DNA from: UBA1368 sp964563125
Lineage (GTDB): Bacteria > Bacillota > Syntrophomonadia > Syntrophomonadales > Syntrophomonadaceae
DNA length: 63,214 nucleotides
Direction of reading: 5' to 3'
Assembly (NCBI GenBank): GCA_964563125.1
Contig: CAZLVY010000006.1
Location: forward strand, 1-63,214
Part shown: piece after piece, positions 43,921-52,122 of the stretch
How positions within the stretch are numbered: the stretch's first letter is position 1
Layout: every line of letters begins with the position of its first letter
The notes under the pieces: model-generated
Seen by the model: the letters and a program-made list of their open reading frames with translations, nothing else
What the model was told of the DNA's origin: nothing
The model's database searches: none
Position numbers and translations under genes: made by a program

Positions 43921-44688
43921 TCAGCGAGCCATGAGTACTTTGCTTAAGAAAGCTTTAGTCCTCTCATGCTGCGGGTCTAAAAGAACTGCCTCCGCTTTAC
44001 CCTGTTCCACAATCAGACCTTCGTCCATGAATATTACCCGATGGGCAACTTCCCTGGCAAAACCAATTTCATGGGTTACTACCAGCATGGTCATCCGTTC
44101 CATAGCCAAATCTTTCATAACTTGCAAGACTTCCCCGGTAAACTCGGGATCCAGTGCAGAGGTTGGTTCATCAAAGCACATAATTTCAGGATTCATCGCC
44201 AGAGCGCGTGCTATAGCTACCCGTTGCTGCTGTCCGCCGGAAAGTTCAAAAGGGTAATTATTAGCTTTAAAATCAAGTCCGACCTTGGTAAGCAATGCCC
44301 GAGCAGTCTTTTCAGCCTCAGCAGTATCCGCATTATTAACCAACATCGGTGCCAGCATCAAATTTTCCAATACTGATTTATGCGGGAAAAGGTTAAAATC
44401 CTGGAAGACCATGCCCATTTTGCGCCGCATCAGTGCGATTTCGGCTTCCGGGCTATACACTGCTTTTCCGTCAGAACCGTTTTTCACCATAACATCGCCT
44501 TCGATTTCGATTAGACCGCTATCAATAGTTTCTAAGCGGTTTATACAGCGCAAAAAAGTACTCTTACCGGAACCGGATGGCCCAATAATAGCAACTACTT
44601 CACCTTTTTGCACCTGCATAGAAATGCCTTTTAGAACTTCCAGGCGTTGAAATTTTTTATAAACATCTATTGCTTGCAGCATATACAT
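43921..44688 (-). CDS. Polar amino acid ABC transporter ATPase
   Basis: 255 residues; ATG at 44688 chosen, eight bases after AGGAG. Walker A GPSGSGKSTFLRCINRLE (typical of the GlnQ/HisP branch), signature LSGGQQQRVAIARAL, Walker B MCFDEPTSALDPE, and VTHEIGFAREV. Energises uptake with the adjacent permease and lipoprotein. Its stop is directly followed by repeat R5. Confidence 0.93.
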   Translation of the reverse strand: MYMLQAIDVYKKFQRLEVLKGISMQVQKGEVVAIIGPSGSGKSTFLRCINRLETIDSGLIEIEGDVMVKNGSDGKAVYSPEAEIALMRRKMGMVFQDFNLFPHKSVLENLMLAPMLVNNADTAEAEKTARALLTKVGLDFKANNYPFELSGGQQQRVAIARALAMNPEIMCFDEPTSALDPEFTGEVLQVMKDLAMERMTMLVVTHEIGFAREVAHRVIFMDEGLIVEQGKAEAVLLDPQHERTKAFLSKVLMAR

Positions 44689-44699
44689 AAGCAAATCTC

Positions 44700-45341
44700 C
44701 TAGCGGTAATAATTAAAACGCTGCTCCAGCCATTTAAAAAACTGCTGAACAGTCCCGTTCATGATAAGATAAAAAACCGCAGCTACAATCCAGGGCGTAA
44801 AACTGAAATCCCTGACCGCTGAAGTTTTCGTAACCCTTAATAACTCGCTAATACCGATAACATAAACTAAAGCAGTATCCTTAACCAGATTTATCACTTC
44901 ATTACTTATAGGCGGCAATACTCTTTTAAACATTTGCGGCAGGATTATTTTAGTCATAGTTTGCAAACGAGTCAGGCCTAAAACATCGGCGGCTTCGTAC
45001 TGACCCTGATCAATTGACTGGATACCGGAGCGGTATATCTCAGCTAAATAAGCCGAATAGTTTAGAACAAAAGCAATAATGGCCGCTGTAAAGCGGTCAA
45101 ATTTTATCCCCACCTGGGCCAGACCATAATAAATGAAAAATAGCTGCAGCAAAAGCGGTGTACCCCGAAAAACCAAAATATAAAACTGCATGAAAATATT
45201 CAGCGGTTTAAATTTGGTTATACGGGCCAGGGCCATTACTACACCTATCGGTAATGACATTGCCAGGGTATAGAAGAAAAGTTTTAAGGTTACGCCGGTT
45301 CCTTCCAGCATTGCCGGGAGAAGTGATAAAACATATTCCAT
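44700..45341 (-). CDS. Polar amino acid ABC transporter permease (HisM/GlnP type)
   Basis: 213 residues from the ATG at 45341, preceded by AGGAG. Helical membrane protein with the EAA-type loop YEAADVLGLTRLQTMTKIILPQ; the beginning MEYVLSLLPAMLEGTGVTLKL is typical of the family. Same transcript as the ATPase, 11 bases apart. Confidence 0.92.
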   Translation of the reverse strand: MEYVLSLLPAMLEGTGVTLKLFFYTLAMSLPIGVVMALARITKFKPLNIFMQFYILVFRGTPLLLQLFFIYYGLAQVGIKFDRFTAAIIAFVLNYSAYLAEIYRSGIQSIDQGQYEAADVLGLTRLQTMTKIILPQMFKRVLPPISNEVINLVKDTALVYVIGISELLRVTKTSAVRDFSFTPWIVAAVFYLIMNGTVQQFFKWLEQRFNYYR

Positions 45342-45385
45342 ATAATTCTCCTGCCAGTTTACATATAAATCACAAGTGACAATTC

Positions 45386-45478
45386 TCAGAGCCAGCAAAA
45401 ATGCTCCTACAAAGCGCCACTATGTATCGCACGGCGATACTTTCAAGGTTGCTATTAGCCTTTTTTTGACGATTTGAG
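45386..45478. repeat. Deleted relative of the structured repeat (R6)
   Basis: Retains the ends (CTCAGAGCCAGCAAAAATG; GGTTGCTATTAGCC plus T-run) and the hairpin GTATCGC-ACG-GCGATAC, but has no GATTGAGG core. Probably an internal deletion derivative. Confidence 0.6.
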
Positions 45479-45510
45479 GCTAACCGCTGAGCAGTTAGCC
45501 TCAAATCAAT
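45473..45510. other. Long perfect inverted repeat
   Basis: GATTTGAGGCTAAC and its exact complement GTTAGCCTCAAATC flank a 9-base loop, CGCTGAGCA. It lies 29 bases after the lipoprotein stop and could act as an mRNA 3'-stabilising hairpin between lipoprotein and permease; there is no T-run for termination. Confidence 0.6.
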
Positions 45511-45538
45511 CTTAGCCTATGCGCTTATTAATTATATA

Positions 45539-46369
45539 CTATTTTACAATATCAGCGCCAAACCATTTTTCAGATATCTTAGTAGATGTACCATCAGCCT
45601 TCATTTCTTCTAAAGTTGCCTGCACTTTGTCGCGGAAAGCTACGTCATCTTTTCTGAAACCTACCCCAAATTCTTCAGCTCCAAAATCTTCTTCCAGTAC
45701 ATCATAGACATCAGCTTTTTTGGCGATGTAGTATCTGCCCACAATCTGGTCAACTACTACCGCGTCAAGTCTGCCGGCTGCCAGGTCTAATAATGCTTCA
45801 TCATTACTGGCAAATTCAATTAATTCGCCAAAAGAATCGAAAGTAGCAGGGTCCGCCTTAACTGCGTCCATAGCACTGCTGCCGCCCTGCAAACCAATAG
45901 TTTTATCAGCCAGGTCAGCTTTAGTCTTTACGGCAGAACCTTTCTGCACAACGATGATCTGGGCATTATCCAGATAAGGTTCGCTGAATATGATTTTTTT
46001 CTGTCTTTCCGGGGTAATGGACATGCCGTTCCAAATCAAATCAATATTGCCGCCATTTAATTCTTCAATAATGGTGTCCCAAATAACCGGCTGAAATTCT
46101 ACTTCAATTCCCATGTGGCTGGCAACTTCTTTAGCCATATCAATATCAAAACCTATAATTTCATTGGTTCCTTCTTCCCGGTATCCCATCGGCGGGAAAG
46201 CATCATCAAGACCTACAATAAACTTACCCTTATCCTCAATTTTAGTGAGGGACTCATCTGCTGCGACATCTTTATCCGGAGCAGGTTCCTTGTCTGCAGC
46301 GCCGCCGCAGCCAAACATCAAACTAAGTGACAAACATAAAATCAATACCAGTGCCAATTTTTTCTTCAT
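45539..46369 (-). CDS. Amino acid ABC transporter substrate-binding lipoprotein
   Basis: 276 residues. Lipoprotein signal MKKKLALVLILCLSLSLMFG with Cys21, an acidic linker, then the SBP_bac_3 fold: DKGKFIVGLDDAFPPMGYR, GFDIDMAKEVASHMGIEV and GMSITPERQKKIIFSEPY. First gene of the importer operon; 197 bases with a repeat relic and hairpin separate it from the permease, which may set a higher level of the binding protein. Confidence 0.93.
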   Translation of the reverse strand: MKKKLALVLILCLSLSLMFGCGGAADKEPAPDKDVAADESLTKIEDKGKFIVGLDDAFPPMGYREEGTNEIIGFDIDMAKEVASHMGIEVEFQPVIWDTIIEELNGGNIDLIWNGMSITPERQKKIIFSEPYLDNAQIIVVQKGSAVKTKADLADKTIGLQGGSSAMDAVKADPATFDSFGELIEFASNDEALLDLAAGRLDAVVVDQIVGRYYIAKKADVYDVLEEDFGAEEFGVGFRKDDVAFRDKVQATLEEMKADGTSTKISEKWFGADIVK

Positions 46370-46620
46370 GAATCCTCGACCCCCTAATCTTCAATGAATT
46401 TATTTTACTTTAGTTCGTTAAATAAGTAAACAACTAAATTTAAATATAACTGGGCAATTTTTTATTCTGCCTTTGGGAGCAGGCTTGCTGTGCTTAATTG
46501 TGTTGCTGTAAATGTCTTGCAGTTTTCCTCCGGCAATATTTTTTTGAATATTTCTGCGAAGGATATTCTGCATAATAGGCGAATTTTTTATTTAGATTTA
46601 TAAAAATACAAAGGGGGATA

Positions 46621-46697
46621 GTGCAATTAGAAATTATATTTCGCCTCTGCTAACTGAACTCTGTTAGCGGTGGCAAATTATGAAAGGAGAATTTTAG
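46621..46697 (+). promoter_or_regulatory. Leader with possible mini-ORF and hairpin upstream of acyl-CoA synthetase
   Basis: GTG at 46621, right after AAAGGGGGATA, opens a 10-codon frame (QLEIIFRLC then TAA at 46651). A hairpin GCTAAC...GTTAGC (46649-46668), extended by GCC/GGC, overlaps its stop. Possible leader-peptide control; unproven. The rest of the 328-base spacer shows nothing clear. Confidence 0.3.
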
Positions 46698-48326
46698 ATG
46701 GATAGAGTATGGTATAAGTTTTATGATAAGGGAGTCCCGCCTTCCATTGATTATCCTGGTAAGCCCATGAAAGATTATTTCAATGATTGGGCAGACAAAA
46801 ATCCGGATAAAATTTATCTTATCTGGGGCGATCAACAGCTGACCTATGCTGAAGCCAATGCGATGGCTCGTAAGACAGCAAATGCTATTCTAAAGCTGGG
46901 ATATCAGAAAGGTGATCGAATTGCCTTAATGAGCACCAACCTCTATGAATATGTAATACTCTTACAGGCCTGTTATAAGATTGGCGCAGCAATTGTCCCC
47001 ACTAATCCGATGTATACAGTGCCGGAATTAACCCATCAATTCGTCGACAGTGAGACTACTATTATCTTTGCCGAGGACCGTTTTGCCAGCAAAGTCATAG
47101 AAATTATGAAATCAGGTAAATCCATAATTAGAACCTTGGTGGTATTGGATTCTCATACTAATAATCCAGTAGAACCTGGCGCTGACATTGTTCTTTTTGC
47201 TGACCTGTTGGCCAGCGGTGAAGCAGTTGAGCCAGATATTAAGGTTAGTTCTCAGGATCTTGCCATGTTGCAGTATACCGGTGGAACTACCGGTTTGTCA
47301 AAAGGGTGTATGCTCAGTAATGCCAATTTGGAAGCTATAGCCTGGCAGGATACGGTTTGGTTTTCTCCTCCCTTTGAAAAGCCAGAAGATCTAAGGATTA
47401 TGGCGGCTATGCCGCTTTACCATATTTATGGTTTCAACACCAGTGTCAATGTTAATATGGTGGCCGGAGGAAATATTATTATAGTAAATGGACCGACACC
47501 TGATAATCTCCTGCATAATATCAACAAACATGAACCCAACTTCTTTGCCGCAGTACCGGCCATGATTTACGGCCTTAACAATCATCCCGATATCGGCAGC
47601 TCCAAGGTTAGAGAAATAAAAGCCATGATATGCGGTTCCTCGCCGCTGGCAGTGGAAGGATTAAACCAGTTTGAAAAACTATCTGGAGCAGTTATTACCG
47701 AAGGTTATGGCATGTCAGAGACCTCCAATGTATTGACCTGTACCCCCATGTACACCAAGCGGATAATTGGCAGCGTGGGAATACCTTGGCCGGATGTGGA
47801 TATCCGCATCGTTGACCTGGAAAATGGCAGCGAAGACATGCCCACCGGTGAAGCGGGAGAATTGATTGCCAAAGGGCCCCAGAATATGAGTGCTTACTGG
47901 AAAAACCCTGAAGAAACAGCCAATGTTTTGCGTGACGGCTGGCTCTATACCGGAGATATTGCCACTATGGATGAAGACGGTTACATTACTATCGTAGATC
48001 GTAAAAAGGACATGATTCTTTGCAGCGGTTTTAATGTATTCTGCCGTGAAATTGATGAAGTGCTTTATGCACACCCCAAAGTGCTGGATGCTTGTGCAAT
48101 TGGGGTTCCAGATGCTAAACGCGGCGAAACTCCCAAGGTGTTTGTTATACTAAAAGCGGGAGAAACTATGACTGAAGATGAAGTAAAAGAGCACTGCCGC
48201 AAGAGCCTTGCTCCATACAAAGTCCCTACTCATGTTGCCTTTATTGATGAACTACCGCGGACCAGCGTAGGAAAACCGATGCGCAATGCTCTGCGTCAGC
48301 AAGAAATGGCCCAAAGAGGTCAATAG
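46698..48326 (+). CDS. AMP-forming acyl-CoA synthetase (long-chain fatty acid-CoA ligase-like)
   Basis: 542 residues. Adenylate-forming enzyme: P-loop LQYTGGTTGLSKGCML, ITEGYGMSETS (A5-type), GWLYTGDIATMDEDGY and DRKKDMILCSGFNVFCREID (hinge), ending RTSVGKPMRNALRQQ with the catalytic Lys. It activates fatty acids to acyl-CoA for the beta-oxidation enzymes encoded nearby. GGAGA lies 8 bases before the ATG. Ends at a strong terminator. Confidence 0.93.
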   Translation: MDRVWYKFYDKGVPPSIDYPGKPMKDYFNDWADKNPDKIYLIWGDQQLTYAEANAMARKTANAILKLGYQKGDRIALMSTNLYEYVILLQACYKIGAAIVPTNPMYTVPELTHQFVDSETTIIFAEDRFASKVIEIMKSGKSIIRTLVVLDSHTNNPVEPGADIVLFADLLASGEAVEPDIKVSSQDLAMLQYTGGTTGLSKGCMLSNANLEAIAWQDTVWFSPPFEKPEDLRIMAAMPLYHIYGFNTSVNVNMVAGGNIIIVNGPTPDNLLHNINKHEPNFFAAVPAMIYGLNNHPDIGSSKVREIKAMICGSSPLAVEGLNQFEKLSGAVITEGYGMSETSNVLTCTPMYTKRIIGSVGIPWPDVDIRIVDLENGSEDMPTGEAGELIAKGPQNMSAYWKNPEETANVLRDGWLYTGDIATMDEDGYITIVDRKKDMILCSGFNVFCREIDEVLYAHPKVLDACAIGVPDAKRGETPKVFVILKAGETMTEDEVKEHCRKSLAPYKVPTHVAFIDELPRTSVGKPMRNALRQQEMAQRGQ

Positions 48327-48366
48327 CTTTTAGTTAATACAGGTCAGAGACTGGATAATTCAAAGC

Positions 48367-48403
48367 AAAAGGGGAAGCACCCTGCAGGTCTTCCCCTTTT
48401 TCC
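48367..48403. terminator. Bidirectional intrinsic terminator
   Basis: AAAAGGGGAAG (48367-48377) and CTTCCCCTTTT (48390-48400) form a perfect 11-bp stem between the convergent synthetase and DUF488 genes. Confidence 0.85.
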
Positions 48404-48409
48404 GCATTA

Positions 48410-48856
48410 TTAAAATAATGATGGTTGCTCGGGGGTTTCAATTGTCTCAATTAACTGGGGGCTAAACTCTTGCGTCTTTATGCCGCTCTTCTCCAGAAAC
48501 TCAGCAACTAAGCGGCGGTGACAATATTTATCATCAGCACAAAAGCATATTAGAGCAATAACCTTTCCATCATTGATTAGGTTCCACAGCTCTCGCAGCT
48601 GATTTGTTTTTGTGCGCGATGTCATTTCTTCTTTAAAAGCCTCTTCGTATTGAGGCCACCATTCTTCTTCCGGGCGGCCTTTCCACAGCAGTCGGTATTT
48701 ATTAAAAAGCAAAAAACTGGGTGCTAAATTGGGCACCCAGCGGGCACCTTTTATCACCTGGTCAGAGATAGTAATCTGCCAGATTTCATCACAGGCAAAC
48801 TTACCCGCCATTGCCAGCGAAGAAGTGATTATAATGCCTTTTCCGCTATCCTTCAT
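48410..48856 (-). CDS. DUF488-family protein
   Basis: 148 residues. The conserved C-terminal part ALICFCADDKYCHRRLVAEFL matches the Cys/His motif of DUF488 proteins, and WWPQYEEAFKEEM the middle region. Function of the family is unknown. Convergent with the acyl-CoA synthetase gene; the 224 bases before its start show nothing clear. Confidence 0.8.
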   Translation of the reverse strand: MKDSGKGIIITSSLAMAGKFACDEIWQITISDQVIKGARWVPNLAPSFLLFNKYRLLWKGRPEEEWWPQYEEAFKEEMTSRTKTNQLRELWNLINDGKVIALICFCADDKYCHRRLVAEFLEKSGIKTQEFSPQLIETIETPEQPSLF

Positions 48857-49080
48857 GATACGCTCCCCTTAAAAGGCTACCAGCTTATATATTTACTATT
48901 CCGCAACTATAAAAATATCCCTGCATAAATGCTGTGTAAATATTATTTAACTAACATGATAAAAAAAGTTGTCATGCGAAACCATTTAATCAGGTCTTAA
49001 ACTCCTTTTTACTGCCTTTACATACAATATACATTTTGTTAATATCTACTCAAAGAACGCCCCTTGAGATGAGGTTTAAT

Positions 49081-49389
49081 ATGCGCCAGAATGAAAATGC
49101 GGAATTGCTGGTTTACTGCACGAAATGCGGACTCTGGGCTAACGAATATAACTGGACTCTGGAGACTGCTGCTAAATATTCGGTGAATGGTAAAGAAACC
49201 CCTACCTTAATCTACATTTTGCTGGAAGTGGCAGCGGGTAATTTAAAAGAATGGGAAAAATTCAAGGTGCTTTGTCCACGCTGCCATGAATCGATGCAGG
49301 TGAGAAAATTGCTACCGCTTCCAGACCTGGACCTGATACAGCAATATGTAGAGGCAGTTGGCCAGGGTTATGTTGACAGTTTATATTAG
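49081..49389 (+). CDS. Small CxxC zinc-ribbon-like protein, paralogue A
   Basis: 102 residues from the ATG at 49081 (GAGGT upstream). VYCTKCG and LCPRCH give two CxxC pairs, about 50 residues apart, likely one Zn ribbon. EYNWTLETAAKYS and the C-terminal IQQYVEAVGQGYVDSLY are shared with the protein at 54219-54524. No known family recognised; a nucleic-acid or protein-binding role is possible. Confidence 0.75.
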   Translation: MRQNENAELLVYCTKCGLWANEYNWTLETAAKYSVNGKETPTLIYILLEVAAGNLKEWEKFKVLCPRCHESMQVRKLLPLPDLDLIQQYVEAVGQGYVDSLY

Positions 49390-49524
49390 TAAACTAAGAG
49401 GCAGGTCTTTTTAATATGCCCGGTGTAACCGCTTAAGACCCGTTCTCTCAGATTATTTAATAAATTGTCCTTGGATGTCTCCCTCTCGTTCATAGGCAAT
49501 CTCCCTGAAATTTTATTTTTATTA

Positions 49525-50811
49525 CTATACCCAACCCCGCATTTTAACAGCCTGAGCTACGCGGTTAATGGCTATGAAATAGGCAGAATCACGCATATAT
49601 AATTGGTTGCGCTCTGAGAGATCCCTTACCGCTTTGAATGCTGAAGTCATTTTTGTATCCAGCTTCTGCAGTACTTCATCTTTTTCCCAGAAGTAATTCA
49701 TGTTTGATTGTACCTGCTCAAAATAACTGCAAGTTACTCCACCGGCATTACACAGGAAATCAGGGACAACAAAAATACCGCTATTTCTGATAATTTCGTC
49801 AGCATCGGTATTAATGGGGCCATTAGCACCTTCGGCAATTATTTTGACCTGTTTGCTGATTTTGCCCACATTAGCCATAGTAATTTGATTTTCCATGGCA
49901 GCAGGAATCAGAATATCTACATCCTGCTCCAGCCATGCATCCTGAGGTGTAATGGTACAGCCGATGTCACAAGCTTTGTCTTTATCAATACTGCCGTAAG
50001 AATCAGTTATTTCACCCAGCATTTCTGCATCCAATCCATCATTTTTACAGTATGAGTAAGCTTTCTGGTCAGCAGCGTCCCAACATGAAACCGCCACCAC
50101 ATGACCACCCAGTTCCTGATACAAGCGGGCAGCATATTGAGCCACATTACCACTGCCCTGAATACTGGCGGTAGTTCCTTTAATATTGAGTCCCATTCCT
50201 GCCAGTGCCTCACGCACAGTATATATTACTCCGTAGCCGGTAGCTTCTGTTCTTCCCAAGGAGCCACCCATTCCTACAGGTTTACCGGTAATAAAGCCCG
50301 GGTATCTTCCGCCGTGAATTAGTTCAAACTCATCCAGCATCCAAAGCATATGCTTGCCATTAGTCATTACATCCGGTGCCGGTACATCAATAAAGGGGCC
50401 TACGTCCTTAGCTATTTGTCTAATCCAACCCCGACAAAGTCTTTCTTGTTCACCCTCGGTCAGATTGCGGGGATTACATATTATTCCACCTTTTCCTCCG
50501 CCCAGAGGGATATCAACTGCGGCACATTTCCAGGTCATCCACATGGACAAGGCTCGAATGGTATCGATTGTTTCCTGGGGATGAAAGCGTATGCCACCTT
50601 TAGCAGGACCTCTGGCATCATTATGCTGGATGCGATAGCCGTTAAATATTTTGGTACTTCCATCATCCATATGTACCGGAATAGTGAAATGGTATTCTTT
50701 CATAGGTTGACGTAGAAACTGTCTGGTTGCGCTATCGAGGCCAATCATTTCCGCTACTCGATCAAATTGGGCCTGAGCATTTTGATAGGGATTATAAGAA
50801 CTGTCTGTCAC
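49525..50811 (-). CDS. Glu/Leu/Phe/Val dehydrogenase (glutamate dehydrogenase)
   Basis: 428 residues from the GTG at 50811, eight bases after AAGGAGG; a longer frame to 50871 lacks a site. Substrate domain GYRIQHNDARGPAKGGIRFHP, catalytic-Lys region VDIPLGGGKGGI, DVPAPDVMTNGKHMLWMLDEFE, and the NAD domain with SIQGSGNVAQYAA. Interconverts glutamate and 2-oxoglutarate; it could supply or drain glutamate for the branched-chain transaminase. Confidence 0.93.
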   Translation of the reverse strand: MTDSSYNPYQNAQAQFDRVAEMIGLDSATRQFLRQPMKEYHFTIPVHMDDGSTKIFNGYRIQHNDARGPAKGGIRFHPQETIDTIRALSMWMTWKCAAVDIPLGGGKGGIICNPRNLTEGEQERLCRGWIRQIAKDVGPFIDVPAPDVMTNGKHMLWMLDEFELIHGGRYPGFITGKPVGMGGSLGRTEATGYGVIYTVREALAGMGLNIKGTTASIQGSGNVAQYAARLYQELGGHVVAVSCWDAADQKAYSYCKNDGLDAEMLGEITDSYGSIDKDKACDIGCTITPQDAWLEQDVDILIPAAMENQITMANVGKISKQVKIIAEGANGPINTDADEIIRNSGIFVVPDFLCNAGGVTCSYFEQVQSNMNYFWEKDEVLQKLDTKMTSAFKAVRDLSERNQLYMRDSAYFIAINRVAQAVKMRGWV

Positions 50812-51137
50812 TTTTGGCGCCTCCTTATTTTTATGGGTTAATAAATATTTAGATAAAGTATAACGCAGCACCTGTAAATATTATATGTTTTTTATTGTAT
50901 ACAATAGTCTGCCTCAGCTAGTAAAGCGCCATGCTTGGTTTAGAGAATAATGCAGCCGTGGCAAACTGCCTGCTGTTTTATGCCATCTTTCACATAATTG
51001 CGATTAGCCATAAGCTCCCGTGTAACATTGCTTCTTAATTACTATATAGCGATTTTTATATTTGCATGAATCCTTGCCTTGCTTCTACTTAATCCAGATT
51101 TTTTTGAACAATTGACTTCCCAGGCCAAAAATATTGG

Positions 51138-51166
51138 TTGGATTTCGTAATATTTAAAGTTAGAAT
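51138..51166 (+). promoter_or_regulatory. Candidate promoter of the crotonase gene
   Basis: TTGGAT, a 17-base spacer, then TAGAAT, 26 bases upstream of the ATG. The rest of the 381-base divergent spacer (50812-51137) shows no other clear signal. Confidence 0.45.
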
Positions 51167-51192
51167 AATAGTAAACATTAAGGAGGGATTTA

Positions 51193-51951
51193 ATGGCTAT
51201 AGTAGAATGGAAAAAAGACGGTACTGTTGCTATCATGACCATGAATAACGGTGAGAACAGGCACAACCCTGAATGGGCTGAAGCCATGCTCTCTACATAT
51301 GATGAAATTCTGGCCGACAGTGAAATTAAAGCCATAGTACTTACTTCCAGCGATCCGAAAAATTTTTGCCTGGGAGTTGACACCGATTGGATGTTAAAAG
51401 TTATGGGCGAAAATGATTACCCCATTGTGAGCAAATGGCTGCACAGAAACGGTGAGGTTTTTGCTGCAATGCTTATGGCTCCGGTTCCTACCATAGCAGC
51501 AATTACCGGACATGCTTTTGGCAATGGTGCCATGCTGGCCGGAGCCTGTGACTTCAGATTCATGAGAGCGGACAGAGGTTATTTATGTCTGCCGGAAATC
51601 GATATCGGTATTCAATTAGCCCCATCAATGCTGGAATGGATGAAACGCATCATGCCCTACCATTTCTACACTAGAATGTTATTAACCGGAGATAAAGTTG
51701 GAGCAACTGAGCTTGCGCAGCATAATGTAATTATGAAAGCGTGTGAAAATGCTGAAAAAACTGTTGAAGAAGCAGTAGCTTTCGCCAGAACATTTAATAA
51801 ATCCAGAACCACAATGGCCGAGATGAAAAAAAGAACCTACAAGCATGTTATGGACAAAATGGTCAATGAAGACCCTGACTATTTTGCCTATAAGCCTGAA
51901 GTGGCCAAAGCAGGCGGAGCGCCTATTTTCATGTTTACGCCACTAACATAA
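51193..51951 (+). CDS. Enoyl-CoA hydratase/isomerase family protein
   Basis: 252 residues; AGGAGGG precedes the ATG. Crotonase fold with oxyanion segments NFCLGVDTDWM and ITGHAFGNGAMLAGACD. The first catalytic Glu of hydratases (GxxCEL position) is replaced (GNGAML), while the second, in GYLCLPEIDIGI, is kept. That one-Glu arrangement resembles enoyl-CoA isomerases more than hydratases. It would reposition double bonds of unsaturated acyl-CoAs for beta-oxidation (inference). Confidence 0.85.
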   Translation: MAIVEWKKDGTVAIMTMNNGENRHNPEWAEAMLSTYDEILADSEIKAIVLTSSDPKNFCLGVDTDWMLKVMGENDYPIVSKWLHRNGEVFAAMLMAPVPTIAAITGHAFGNGAMLAGACDFRFMRADRGYLCLPEIDIGIQLAPSMLEWMKRIMPYHFYTRMLLTGDKVGATELAQHNVIMKACENAEKTVEEAVAFARTFNKSRTTMAEMKKRTYKHVMDKMVNEDPDYFAYKPEVAKAGGAPIFMFTPLT

Positions 51952-51965
51952 TCTTAAATTATCGA

Positions 51966-51997
51966 GGGGGATTGCTATTAGCTATCCCCCTTTTTTT
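51966..51997 (+). terminator. Intrinsic terminator after the crotonase gene
   Basis: GGGGGAT / ATCCCCC hairpin followed by seven T. Confidence 0.85.
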
Positions 51998-52065
51998 ACG
52001 CCGGATACAAAAACCTTTACCATATGCCAAACACGAAAAAGCTCCCCTTCACCCCAGGCTTCGTC

Positions 52066-52106
52066 AAAAAAAATCATTCCAGCTGTTAATAGCCGGAATG
52101 ATTTTT
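52066..52106. terminator. Bidirectional terminator
   Basis: AAATCATTCC / GGAATGATTT stem with an A-run on the left (T-run on the minus strand) and TTTTT on the right; ends the minus-strand acyl-CoA synthetase gene. Confidence 0.8.
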
Positions 52107-52122
52107 ATTTCTTTATGATTAT

